Shown one piece after another: positions 1 to 11,624 of a stretch of 64,000 nucleotides of DNA (position 1 is its first letter; the number at the start of each line of letters is the position of its first letter). Source of the DNA: Taxawa tesnikishii (nom. ined.) (lineage: Eukaryota > Ascomycota > Dothideomycetes > Dothideales); the NCBI GenBank assembly GCA_030247885.1, contig JAPDRO010000006.1, forward strand, positions 1,364,001-1,428,000, given 5' to 3'. The translations under genes and the position numbers were made by a program. A model generated the notes under the pieces. The model saw only the letters and a list, made by a program, of their open reading frames with translations. It searched no databases and was not told the origin of the DNA.

Positions 1-800
1 TCCGTTGTACAAAGACATTGCAAGGAAAGGTTGAATAGGTGGTTCTTCCTGTTTTTTTTTTTTTTTGGATGAAGAAGAAGAAAAAGGATGGAGTACTTTG
101 GATTCATGAGCGTTTGAGGCGCTTTGACGAATGGTTTACGAGCCCCTTGCATTTCTTGAGCGTGAGATACCACAATGTCATTAACGTCTTTCCTATTACC
201 ACGTCGTCATGGCGTCTCTTGATGGGGATGAATCGTGTACATTAAGGCTCGGTGTTGGTGAAAAGTATTGATTCCTCTTTTCCCTTGTTGCTCGAATCTC
301 ATACACTTTCTGGAAACCTTAGAGTTGCCCAGTGGACGTCTCAGCACCGCAGATTGCTGGTCGGATACCAAGTGCTTACACACTCTCTTTTGAGTGATAG
401 TCTGACCGCTACAGACATCTGTGGCAACGCAGAGCAACAAGGCTTTGCGATAAACTTCACTTGTGCGACAAACAGTGCCTACCAACGAAGCGGCCTCTTC
501 CGGGTGTGACGAGAGATACCCGAAGGCATAGTCTTCGAATTTGCCCCATTTGTTGACATCAGCTCAAGTTGTTGTCCGTATAGGACTTGTCCCCTATCCT
601 TACACTCGAGACAACACCGGAAAGATGAGATGATAAACAGTGGTCAAGATGGCGGCGAAGACGTTGTTGTATTGGTTCCAGGCCCACGACGCGGTGAGAT
701 GTGTCTTGTCGGGATTATCATCCATGACACACCTGATCCCGTAGCGTGCGCTCCTCGGGCAAGATCGAATGATCCTCTCACCCGGCGTGAACCCTCGACC
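1..800. other. Intergenic, no gene recognised
   Basis: Only short overlapping open frames without recognisable domains occur here. A T-rich run lies near 51-66, followed by an A/G-rich stretch. The stretch next to 801 probably holds the 3' untranslated region of the minus-strand transcription factor gene. I see no tRNA or repeat. Confidence 0.5.
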
Positions 801-3712
801 TCACGTCGCCCGTTGCGACAACGCAACGTCAACCTCACCTCTCTGTCTGCTCAACTGGGCCAGGTTACCCAGCACCCGCATAGCCTTCCTCGTAGCGCCC
901 CAATTCGCCAACGCACTGATCAGCTTTGCGCCTTCGTTAAGCACTCTCTCCGGTCCTTGTGGCGTGCAAATATCTCCCACACCCGTAACCATTGCTTGCA
1001 TCCTATCACCCCTGCGGATAAATGTCTGCACCAACTCATCATCCGCCGGCCGATCCAGATTGATGGATGTGGGATATGAGAGTTCTTCCTCGGCGGCGGC
1101 TTCCAGCTCGGGGCCGGAAAGGGTGAGTTTCTCGGTGAAGGTGCCGTAAGCCCACAGCGCGAGCGCAGCCAGCATGACGGCCGATGGCTCGTAAAAGGCG
1201 CTGGCGGAGTAGCGGCGCACGTGCCAGAAGAGCACGCCCGCGTGGATCATGGCAAGTCGGGCTTTGTGCTGGTCTTCCATCGCCCATCTCCTCACGATGG
1301 TGCGGTTCTCGGCGATGAGTGAGAGTGATGAGAGGTACGTGTCCTCTTTGGTCATGCCGTACGCTAGGTCGCAGATGTGTCGCAAGGGCGTGAGGAGGAT
1401 TACCCGTGCGAGATGCAGGTGGCATACTGTGGGGTGTTCCATTCCGGAGTTGGCGCCGATCATCGAGTTGGCTGACCAGTGGAGAACGTCGAGGCAATCG
1501 CAGGCGGCATTGCGCCAGCGGGAGAAGAGGGGGATCTCGGGCAGCCAGACGGGTGTTTGTGGGATCAGCCTGTGGACTTCTTGTCGTTCGGCGGTAGGGG
1601 TCCAGCGGGAGAGGGGCTGCTGTAGGTAATTCTCCACTTCCCAACTGCGTTGGTAGAGAGCGTGGATCAGCAATATGCGGCTGAATTCGCCCATGCTTGT
1701 CTGCACTTTCTTCTCCACATATATGGCCTGCGTAGTATCAACGAGCGACTGGCTTGGCGTGTAGTATTCGTAAGCTTGGCGCCATTGCATCGCTGAGGTA
1801 GCTTCCCAAAGAACTTCCTGGCATGGGAGCGGAACTCGTGCGTCTTTCCAGGCAAGCAACGGTCGCCATCCAAACTGGTAGGCCCACATGCAATCCAGCA
1901 GCCAGATTGCATAGCCAGTACGCCTGCGTGATTCCGCCTCCTTCCAGCGCTGCCAGTCACGAGCCACGGACTCTCGATCATCGCCTCCAGACATCTCAAA
2001 ACCTATCTCTTTCCTGATCCACTCCTCAGCGCAAAAGGATACGAAGGTATTCCTCCACCTGGAAACATGATTCTCGAGTGCAATATCGCCAGAGTACGCC
2101 ATACCCATACAGCTCAGCACTTTGACTTGACTGAGTAACACAGGATCTTGCACCCCTTCGGTGGCTTCAACCACTGCCTGAATCGCACGACGGAGGTACT
2201 CATGTAGGGAGAGGGTAACTGCTTCTGCATCATCAATCTCTGCAAAACGGCTTCCAACAGCGGCTATAGCGAGCGCTAACAGCCAGTGTGATCTTGACAA
2301 GTCGAGTGTTGGTGGATGTAGGAAAGGAAGTAAAGTCTGGAAGTTGTCCAAGTAAAGATGCACAAACGCGTTCAATACCTCGCGTGGAGGGAAATTGGCG
2401 GTTTCGAAGGCGATGTAGAACGGCGAAGGTACGGCGCACGTCGCCCTGAAGAACTCGTAGATGTTGACGTACGTGTCCTGGCCGAGCAGCTGCGGCTTGC
2501 CAAAAGAGGCTTGTCCAAGCCCATCTACCGGGTGCTGTAGCGGTGGAAAGCCATACCTGCGCTTGTCTGTTCCGGGAATTATGGTAGGTGATTGATAGTT
2601 GATGGATTTTCGTGACATGAATCGTTTCTGCGGTTTGATCTTCGGCAGTCGCGCTCCGTCGCCATCCACGTAGAAGCGTCCCGCGCTGGAACCTGTGGCC
2701 TGGGAGGTCGAACTGGGAGTCGCAGGCTCACCCTCCGCCTCACCACCAATGACTGTATCAAGCCAATGCCGGCTTACCCCATGATTGTCCGCGGCTACCG
2801 AAGTCGTAGGCGGCCGTGGTAACGTTGTTCCCGCGTGTGGGAATGACATTGGCGACTGGAAGTCCGTTATCATACCTGTGCCTGGGTTCATGAAGTCAGT
2901 ACCAAAGCCTGGACTGGAGGCGAAGTTCGGGGTGAGACCCGTGGGCATCCAGTTGATGGAGCTGACGGCATTCTGATCCCACAATTCCGGCGTGAACGGC
3001 AATGCATTTGTGTTGCTGACGGCGCTTTCGTTGGTCTGAGCGAACGGTGAGGGCTTCGATGGCCAAGGACTAGGAAGATCTGGCAACGGCGCGCGTTGCT
3101 GCAATCCAGCCATGTCTCCATGGTCCGTATGTTCCGTTTCTGCAACCGGAGACGCTATGGTTTGTTGCGGAGGGTTTTCTGTCCGCGGAGTTTGGATATG
3201 GTCCGTTGATTGCTCCCTTCCATTGATGCTGCGGGACAGCTCAACCTTTGGGATATTGGACGTAGACGTCGTCCTGGTTCCAGCATCCGGGTACCTGCAA
3301 TCAAGAGCTCTGCTGCTGCAACGAGCACACGGCTGTTCACCAGTGCACTTGACCTTTGCACCGGCGCACTCGGTACACGCGCGAGCGCCCTTTGATTTTG
3401 CGATGCTAGGCCCTTCCTGATGGATCAGCTCATGGCGCTGCAGTGTATCACTGCGGATCAATCAGCGTCCATTGCGCGCGATATGCAGTCGCAGGATACC
3501 TACACCCTGTAGAAGCCTTTGTTACAGGTGGGACATCGGAAAGGACGATCCTCAGCATGACTCGCGGCATGGCGCTTCAGGTGCTCTATCCTGCCAAAGC
3601 AGCGCTGGCATTGAGGGCACACAAAGCGGCCGTCTTCATCTTGCTGGGCGGCAGCAGGTGCGTTGGCTCTTTTCCGCTTGGTCCCAGCTGTTGATGCGGT
3701 CTCCTGATCCAT
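801..3712 (-). CDS. C2H2 + Zn2Cys6 fungal transcription factor
   Basis: Probable nuclear sequence-specific regulator of about 952 residues. Exons are complement(801..3450, 3504..3712); the 53-bp intron splits the second zinc finger. The start at 3712 opens with a basic KRKR patch followed by a first C2H2 finger (CPQC...H...H) at about residues 32-52. The second finger begins CPTCNKGF and is completed across the splice by LQRHELIH. A binuclear cluster follows at about residues 95-125, with spacing C-x2-C-x6-C-x5-C-x2-C-x6-C. The middle-to-C-terminal part contains the helical fungal transcription factor domain, recognisable around HLYLDNFQTLLPFLHPPTLD. Tandem C2H2 plus Zn2Cys6 is an established fungal architecture; the target genes cannot be read from sequence. 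The frame is uninterrupted, unlike many neighbours. Confidence 0.9.
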
Positions 3713-4567
3713 TTGCAGCGTCCGGTGGTATACGAGATCCACGACTGGGCTTTCCCTGTTTGCGCTTCCCTGCCTGCTTGCTTGCCTGCCTGCCGAGATA
3801 CAGTCCAGATCCGAAGACTCGAAGACGTTATGCAGCGTTTGACCGGGCATCAAGCTCGAAGAGGCATACACACACAATGGGAAGGGCTCATTCCGATGCT
3901 CGGCGCCGCCGTGGCGAAGACAAGAGTATGTGGACGAGCGATCTGCAGGAGCGGCTTGGAGATGCGGATTGTGATCCGGGCAGCTGTCACGCGGGGCGGT
4001 AAAGAGAGGCCGGACTGCAATTCCTGCTGTGCCATGCCGTGCCCTGCTGTGCCCTGCTGTGCCCTGCTGTGCCATACCAGAATCGCAGTTAGCTGCACGC
4101 AGGAACGTTACAGAACAGTCTGGCTACCGCGTGTCCGTCTATGCTTGTTTCGACAGCTGTGACATGACCGACACCCGCCGTACGCGTACATGATCATGCA
4201 CCACACAGCTACCCTGCGCCAAGAAGCGCCGACTGGCCTGCATACAGAGGAAGTCTTAGAGCGACACAAGAACCACGGTAGGATTAGAGATATCAAAAGC
4301 TTTGAACATGTCATTGAATGCTACCACATCATCCTGCACATCGCGTGTGCGCCGTCCTAACGCCCATTGCCCAACGCCGTGTGGCCTGCGCGTAATGTAC
4401 AGAAACGCTTTTGAACTAAGTGTTACACACTGTGCAGCATCCAGACCCTTGAAGATGCAAGACCCGGCAAAAAAATCAGACTTCATCCTGCCGCATGACC
4501 ATCCACCGGGTCATCACCGCCAGACGAACTGTTTCAAAGAATCGAACCAAGACCTTCCGCCAGGTTC
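3713..4567. other. Upstream region of the transcription factor with simple repeats
   Basis: No convincing coding sequence. It contains GCCTGCTTGCTTGCCTGCC-type repeats near 3,770-3,795 and a perfect short tandem array at about 4,024-4,073. It should hold the promoter and leader of the minus-strand factor and the 3' end of CBF5. Confidence 0.5.
4024..4073. repeat. Minisatellite, 10-bp unit
   Basis: Direct repetition of the unit CTGCTGTGCC (about four to five copies with slight variation). It lies upstream of the transcription factor start. Confidence 0.8.
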
Positions 4568-6279
4568 CTAATCACTATCGCTCTCCTCCTTCGACTTGCT
4601 CTTCTTCTTCTCCTTCTTTTCCTTCTTCTCGGCCTTCTTCCTCTTGCGCTCAGCCTTCTCTTCAGCCGTCTCGCCTTCCCGCTTTCTCTTCTTCTCAACG
4701 ACTGGAGATGCCTTGGCATCCTCCATCGTCGCATCCTTGACATCTTCGCCTGTAGGTGCCACAGCAGGTGCATTGAGAACATCCTCCTTGTCGGTAGTGT
4801 CCTTGCCGCGTCCTGGCATGCCCTCCTTGACTGGTGCGGCCTCGACAGCCTGCTGCTCGGTCTGTCCGCTAGGCACGCCGTTGACGGACAGATTGTAGTC
4901 CTGGTACTCCTTGTTCCACGAAGCCGGGGTGTTCTCGTTGGGACGGCCGTACTTGTCGAGCTTGCCGGTCTCCTTCATCTTCTTCTTCTCGGTCGCGACT
5001 GGACCCATGCCCCACCTCCTGGGGTAGAGGTCACGCTCCATAATGCAGCGCTTGACCTTGGCAACGACACCGTGGTCGCAAGAGGAAAGCTCGACGGTCG
5101 ACATCTGAGCAATAGCAAGAGCAATAGCCTCACCCTTGGTGGTTATGAGCACAACCTCCTCATGGACCTCAATACCAGCCTCTGTAAGAACTCGTTAGCA
5201 GACAATTTCTGAAGAAGAATTTGCAAGATATACCGTAGCGAAGAAGGCCAGGAATCATGAGCTTGGCACCATAGCAGACAGCGTTGACTGCAGAATCCTT
5301 GACGACGATACGCTTGTAGGTGGTAAGCAGTGTCTCGAGTGGGCTGATGACGGAACGGAGGTAGGACTCGTCGCGCTGGTTGTCGTGCAGCCACTGCGCA
5401 TCAAGCACATCGTGCAATGTGACCATGCCCTTTGCTCGTCCATAGCACCACTTCTCACACGTCTCAGCTCTTGCATGTGCGCGCCCACTCCCAACAGCAG
5501 ACCCAAGTGCACACAGAGTGTACGGATGTATGTTCCAGCCTCGCAGGACACCCAGAACACGCCCAACTGCCTCTCATTGTCAAACTCGTACAGCTTGCTC
5601 TCGTGGATGGTTCTGATACGGAGCTGCCTCTTCACAGCAGAAATGAGTGGTGGACGCTGGAACAGTGCACCAGTGAGGGTCTCCAGCGCGCGCGAGAACT
5701 GTGCCTCGCCTCCCGGAAGCTTGCCGTGCAGACGGATCACACAGACATACTCCTTTCCGGCACCTTGTTGGGACTTGACCAAGCGAGTCGCACGGTCAAT
5801 GCAGACGATCAAGCAACCGGTGACCTTCGGGTCGAGGGTACCAGAGTGACCGGTACGGTCAACGCGCAAGATACGCTTGACCCACGCGACGACCTCGTGC
5901 GAGGAAGGGTTGGAAGGCTTGTCAAGGTTGATCACACCTGAACTGATGTAGGACTTCAGGTCACGCTTGAGAGGAGTAGCGCCCGCAGGGATGGGCGTGA
6001 AGTGGCCGGTACGGACAAGCACTGTGCGAAAGATAGTCAGCAGAAGATACCGGGCGCAAAGCTAACAGATCAAAAGCAGAAAAATGTCGGTGGAAGAGCT
6101 AGTGGCTTGGACCATTGTCCGCATCCACGTTACCCCGAGGCACCATTTTGTTGTGTGGACGTACATTGGTCCCAGTTCTTGAGAAGAAGCGGCCAGTCGG
6201 CGTAGTTGATGGTTGGAGTTACATTTTCGGGCTTGATCACGTAGTCTGCGCCATCGTTGTTGGCCTTGACGAGCGCCAT
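4568..6279 (-). CDS. CBF5: H/ACA snoRNP pseudouridine synthase (dyskerin homologue)
   Basis: Catalytic subunit of H/ACA snoRNPs, which convert uridine to pseudouridine in rRNA in the nucleolus. Exons are complement(4568..5181, 5234..6021, 6165..6279). The N-terminus carries the dyskerin-like segment ([27 protein letters not shown]). The TruB catalytic motif is [14 protein letters not shown], with the catalytic Asp in it. A PUA region follows ([38 protein letters not shown]), then the acidic/lysine-rich KKE tail ending at a TAG. Near-identity to yeast Cbf5 makes the assignment secure. The frame changes once at 5,428-5,433 (AAAGGG on the coding strand, just before [12 protein letters not shown]). 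One base is missing; with it the protein would be 505 residues. In an essential gene this is most likely a sequence error. Confidence 0.97.
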
Positions 6280-7107
6280 CGCGGCGGTTGTGGGTTCGGC
6301 TGGTATACTCGGTCTGTCCTTTGGAATGGCGGTATGTATGGGCCAAATAGATAGATACCAGAATAGCGCGATGGGGTGGCGTAGAGATGTTGGATTGGCC
6401 TTGTTCAAGTTCTCGTGAATTTTCCTTCAAAGCTCGAAAGTCCAAAGCGCCAAGCCGGCTCTGTGCGCTGCCATCACTGCTAGACCACAAAACTTCTATT
6501 ATCATAAGCGTTGGGATATCGCTCGCTTAAGCGAACGGTAGCTTGTGCCGGCTCCCAACATTCAAGCACCAAATAACCATATGGTACTGCCGCAATTCGA
6601 CAACACAACTAAGGCAGCGTTGTGCATACCCTGCCCAGTTGTAATTCTCAGCGGCCGTTGTACACCCTTTCAGAAAGAGAGCTTGCACACCCCTATCGTG
6701 GCAGCAAGGCAGCTCAAGCCCCCTTGTATATACCAAGGACTTTGGACGACAAGCTCTCAGCGCTCTTGCGGCTCTCGAAACGAGACCTTTGGTTCAAGGC
6801 GGTCGCCGCATGCAATGTGAGATTCCTGTAGATAGATGCACGATCAAGATGCGAGTGCAGAGGCTGGAGACATGTCATGTACAATGCTCCAGTGTCATCT
6901 CACCTCTGTAACGTAATCTAAGCACGCGGAGCAAGCCAGAGTGGACTAAGGACCAAGAATCAGAGTCGTATTTGCATTGAGTAGAGCGAGCCCATACGCA
7001 AGCGAGGGAAAGCGGTGATGCAAAGGGATCCGGGTATATTACTGTAAGGTGCCACTGCAAAGAAATTTATGCCGACCCAGCAAACTCCGTCGGAACGTGT
7101 CTTCCCG
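6280..7107. other. Intergenic region between CBF5 and the HET-C gene
   Basis: Holds the CBF5 promoter (minus strand) and the 3' flank of the HET-C gene. Short open frames here lack domains or plausible starts. Confidence 0.5.
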
Positions 7108-9639
7108 TTACTCGTACCAATTCCAGGGCATAGCTTTGTTTACTACACCGAGAGTTGCGCTCGCGGTGTCGCCGATATACCCAACAGCGTCAGCGACAAC
7201 CTGAGCTAAGGAGTTACCCGCCGCAGCGGCTGTTTCGCCAGTAGTCCCAGCTGCCCCCTCGTCACCTTGTACAAAGCCCCTCGGTACTGTATCAATGATG
7301 TCGCTCACAGCACCTTTGGCCTTATTCATCAGAGTAGAAGCTCCATGGCCAGTGTCGCTCCATTCTTCCTCAACAACATCGCCAACACTCTTGATCGTCT
7401 GGTCCATAACCGCCTCCGCAGCCGTTCCAATGCCTTCACCCACAGTCCCGGCCAATTGGCAGAGGATTTCGCTCACGTCCGCTTCCTGCTTTGGCCTGTC
7501 AATCGCATCGGGCACCGAACCTTCGAATACGGCCGGCCCTTTCCTTTTGCCGTGGAAGTGGGTCGCGGTGAATCTGTGGTTGTTCAGGTTCTCACGAACG
7601 GCGGATTTGGTGAGGATCGAACGTAGCTTTGCTTTTTCGTCATCTGTGTGTGCCGCCCACCATCCCTTGACAGCCCCGAACATTGCTCTTTGAATGAAGG
7701 TGGCAGTCTGTTCCTCAACGAACTGTGGGTGATGAAGGGTTTTAAGGATTTCATCGATGACGAAGTCGCAGTCTATTTCCGAATCATCCCAACACCGCAC
7801 GACTTGCTGGGTAGCCCAATTAGTAGTCACCGTTGCCACAAGGCCCTGAGTCGTCAGTCAAATAGTTGCGACCGAATTGGGACGACATGCTTACCGCAGC
7901 AGGATTCAAGCAATTGCTGAAATGGTCTTTCGCGATGATTGAATGACTTGGGTCCGAGTTGATCGAGCCGTCTGTGTAGATGTCTTTCTCTTTGTCCAGC
8001 TTCTGTTCGTCTGCCAGGATCTGCTCTCTGCCTGCAGCGACGGCCTTACGCATCTCCTGGATGGCCGGCTGGATGAAACGCGACAGGTATTGGTACACGA
8101 ATTCGTCGATATACTTATGAATGTTGTCCATTGCCTCACTGAGCCAAGGAACATTCAGGTCAACGCTCGATTCACTCTCGAGCAGCCACCTAGCGATGCG
8201 GTCGTGGAGAGCGAATGCTGGTTCGAGGGCCTGCCACAGAGCGCTCGGGTTGTCGTCGATGTTGTTTTTCTCTTTCTGCTCCTTCGTCTGGAAAGCGGAC
8301 GGATCTCGTTCGGCTTCTTTGACGATGTTTAAGACTTTGTCCAGTTCGTCGACCATATCGTTCCCTAGATCGGAGATCTTACTGAGCACCTGAACTGCGG
8401 ACTTGACCATGTTGTACAGAGCATCGAAGGTCGCTTCTCCAATATTGAGGTTCTGATGCAATCTGCGTCAACAATCTTGAACGAGACGTTGGATAGCTCG
8501 ACCACTCTTACGTTGCTCAACTCTCCAAGTTCGCCCAGCGCGCTGCCGCAGCTCAAAGTAGCCTTGTCATCTGCCTCGCCAAGGATGCTCTGGTAGACGT
8601 CAAGCATGCCGAATGTGCCCGTGACTAGAGGCGGCACTTGTTGGTTTGTGGAAGGGACCTGGACCCTGCAGCCATCACCAACTACAGCGAACACATCCTC
8701 TTCGCCCAGCTTATTCAAACAGAGCTCGACGAAATTGCTGTGCGCAGCAAAATCTTCGAGGGTGTGCAGCGCTCCACCAAGATGGATAAGGGCGTCCATC
8801 ATGAGTCTTCGATCGCTCTGCCCGCGGCGGCCTTTGTCGACACACATTCGTAGTTGGTCCTGAATATACCGTGCGGATGTGTCCCAACCTTTGCCTGAAT
8901 TTGCGATGTAATTCTTCATGCCAGTCTCCGGATCGATCTCGAGTTCTGCTTCCATCAGTCTCGCTAAAACATGCATCTGCATCCTGCAACTCGAACCTTT
9001 AGGATCCACCGGGCCACGCAAGCGATTGTCGTACTCTTTTGCGTTGTTTTGGTATCCCTGCGAGTATCAGATCTGCCACCAAGATTGCTCTGGCTTTTTG
9101 GCTTACTGAAGGATTGTCTAAAATGATAATTAGTATCTCCGATAGAGCACTGCGACCAAGAGGAACCATGAACGAGCTGCGCATACTCACCGATATGCTC
9201 GACGTGGGTATAACAGCCCAGGCGCTTTTGTGTGACATCGAACTCACCCGTGGCGAAGCCAAAATGCATGAAGGCAAGAACTGAAACCTTTTCCTCTCAG
9301 AACCGAGATATCTGATTCGTGATACATCGAGCGACTTACCATAGCGCGGAGCAACGGCTCAGGCATGACTTTCAAAGCCGTAACATCAACGATTTGGGAG
9401 AAATCACGCAGCCAGTTGCCGAAATATACGGTGCGCTTCTCGAGCTCACTGAACCTGTGTTTCGTCTTGAAACTAATGGGCAAATTCAGCAACACAGCAG
9501 TTGCGATATCGCCATGGCGCCAAAGATGGCCATCAAGGCCTTCGCTGTGGGTTATGTCACCTGCGCCAAAGGCTGCTGCGGGTGCGATCAGGAGACATAG
9601 CAGAAGAACGCATGCTACAGCAAATGAGGTTGCCGACAT
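7108..9639 (-). CDS. het-c: HET-C-like heterokaryon incompatibility protein
   Basis: Member of the Het-C family; in Neurospora HET-C is a secreted or membrane-associated glycine-rich protein controlling vegetative (non-self) incompatibility. Six exons: complement(7108..7845, 7895..8452, 8512..9057, 9107..9117, 9191..9287, 9340..9639), 749 residues, all phases consistent. It starts with a clear signal peptide (leucine/alanine-rich, to about residue 23). Family marks are WRHGDI, FGNWLRDFSQ, FATGEFDVT, EHIDNP, RLRGPV, the GGALHTLEDFAAHSNFVEL block and SIIAKDHFSNCLNP. Exon 4 of the transcript order is only 11 nt (9107-9117) and is required to join EHI to DNPS. The C-terminus has a Gly/Ala-rich stretch but not the long glycine-rich repeat tail of Neurospora HET-C. 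No pin-c-like HET-domain partner is visible nearby. Confidence 0.92.
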
Positions 9640-10373
9640 TTGCGATCCTCACTGGGGAGCCGGAGTTACTGGGTTTCACCTCTGATAAGGCATACAGCAA
9701 CGGGACAGAAGAAAGTGGACTAGAGGTGATCAACACTTGCAGCCGTCGACAAGCAAAACCTCTCTGTTGTGGGCATGTGATGAAGCGGTCATGCACGCGT
9801 CAAAATTGATCTGTACAAAACAAGGCCCCGGGGATTCCCGTTGCTGCGCGGACCGTTCCGAGTCTCCTTGTCTTTTGGAACGCGATGACCATCAACGCTC
9901 AGCCCTTAACTATAGCATTATACAAAAACAGAGTGAGCAATGTACGAGCTGGGGTTCGGATCCCGGAGGCCTTTTGTACGATCCGCTACCGGCAGATCCT
10001 CCGAGCCCCCGAGCCGTGTGCATGCAGGGCAGCTAACGCGTCAACAACGTCAACATTACCAATATTACAAGCAACCTTTTCATACCTTTCTCGACATCTT
10101 GACGCTCAATGTCCACTCGAATGAACAGCCTGTTCAACCAACGTGCGATTTGGCCTTCCAGCCAGCTACCAACACCTTCTTGTTACGATCAGGTCGAGGC
10201 CGTTCGTCTAAACCACCTCGCGCAGCCTCCACCCATGCGAGGGTAACTGATCGCTTGCTATACATGCATGCCAGTAAGTGGCCTATCATCGGCTCGATCT
10301 CAGCGGATAAGGGTTGACCCCACGATGTCTGGCTTCTGGTTAAGGCCATGGCAATCGCCTTGTGGTGCCCAGT
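9640..10373. other. Intergenic, upstream of the HET-C gene
   Basis: No supported gene. Short frames on both strands are unconvincing. A tRNA-like T-loop string near 9,950 lacks the rest of a tRNA. Confidence 0.45.
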
Positions 10374-10931
10374 CAGTGTAGTAACAGTCAGTTCATGATG
10401 TATAATCCGCAAGCGCGCTACGCGTATGGCATCATGAACGGGTCGAAGGGAGGGGAGATTGAGATCTTCAAGGAGCGCCTCCTGGAGTCAATGGAGCATG
10501 CCGATCATTCAGTGCTGGTCCCACTGATACTTTTCGAGCAAAAGATACATCATTTCGCCCAGCTATTGGAGATCTGAGGCCGTTACCTCGAGCCGAAGGT
10601 CGAAAAGCAGACTGACGTGATCCACGGGATCCCTAAAGCTGCCTCAGTCAACCCAGTTTTGGCAGGAGGGATGTACGAACGAGCACAGAAGGTCAGGAGG
10701 TGCTTGGACTATGATCATCTCATCAAGGAAGTGGCGGGCTTGGTCGGCACCTTCTCCTTCTGTGACCTGACCTTTGCCACAGGCCTACGCTCTCTGAACT
10801 CCTCATGGGTTGAGAGAAGGACTGGACAAGGACGCCAGCTGTCCTATGCCGGAAAAATCCGAGCGAAGAGTCATCTACCTGGAAGGGCTTGCCAAAGGTG
10901 CACAAAAGTCAACAGAACTACTGGCGAGTAG
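10374..10931 (+). pseudogene. Decayed fragment of a fungal hypothetical protein
   Basis: One reading frame runs from about 10,374 to the TAG at 10,929-10,931 and is broken by a TGA at 10,575-10,577. On both sides it reads like one protein: NPQARYAYGIMNGSKGGEIE, HADHSVLVPLILFEQKIHHF before the stop and FSFCDLTFATGLRSLNSSW after it. I recall similar segments in fungal hypothetical proteins of the CorA-like Mg-transporter type, but cannot confirm this. No start with a plausible upstream exon is visible and the predicted C-terminal membrane segments are absent, so it is probably a truncated remnant. The stop is a CGA-to-TGA type change. Confidence 0.4.
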
Positions 10932-11624
10932 AACGCAGGCTTCGGCCCAGACATTGTACAGTGTAATTGGACAACAAGACACATAGCGGTATGTTATCAT
11001 CCTCCCTTCCAGAGCCTCATTCACTCGAAATCACTGACTGATCACGCAGAGCTTCTTTAATAGACAGTTCTTCAATTTTCCAGGATGTGACAACGTGCCG
11101 GTCGTCATTCACAGGATTCGGATTTACTGTGTCGTCACAATCTTGTTGTCGGTCAGCGTCTTATGGCTATAGTTGATCCCCTCGCATGAGCTCTCCAAAC
11201 ACAAGATCACGCCATCGGAACTTTCAAAGCGCGGTAGTCCGTCATCGGATCCGGATAGAGGCTGGCGTATCGAGAAGAAGCTTACAATGGAATCTGGATA
11301 GAAGATGACACTGAGCATTCTTTCAGGGGTGTCGGTTGTTTCGGCAGTTGCACAGAAAGGCTAGATGTGGCAGATTCATCGATGTAGTTATATGTAGCTG
11401 TCACACTGGTAGATTTCTATCCCTGAGTACACGCATCGATGTTTGCCTGATACTCTTCCCTTCAGGGAGACATATACCTGATACGGTGTAGCGTCGTACT
11501 GATGTAGTTAGAAGGTAACGGACCGTCCCGTGCTGCGGCATGCACTACCTCTATCCGCATCGTGCCGTCAGCCTCCAGTATTCGTTCATCTATACATACA
11601 TTTTCCCCTGTCACAGCCATCAAG
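10932..11624. other. Intergenic, promoter side of the hydrolase gene
   Basis: Nothing recognised apart from the presumed promoter and 5' leader of the plus-strand hydrolase starting at 11,625. Confidence 0.45.

Noticed and set aside
5250-5430. A possible small intron explaining the CBF5 frame change
   Set aside because: Any GT-AG pair there would delete the conserved [11 protein letters not shown] segment; a missing base at AAAGGG restores the family sequence exactly.
9951-9966. GGTTCGGATCCCGG resembling a tRNA T-loop
   Set aside because: No matching D-arm, anticodon stem or acceptor stem around it.
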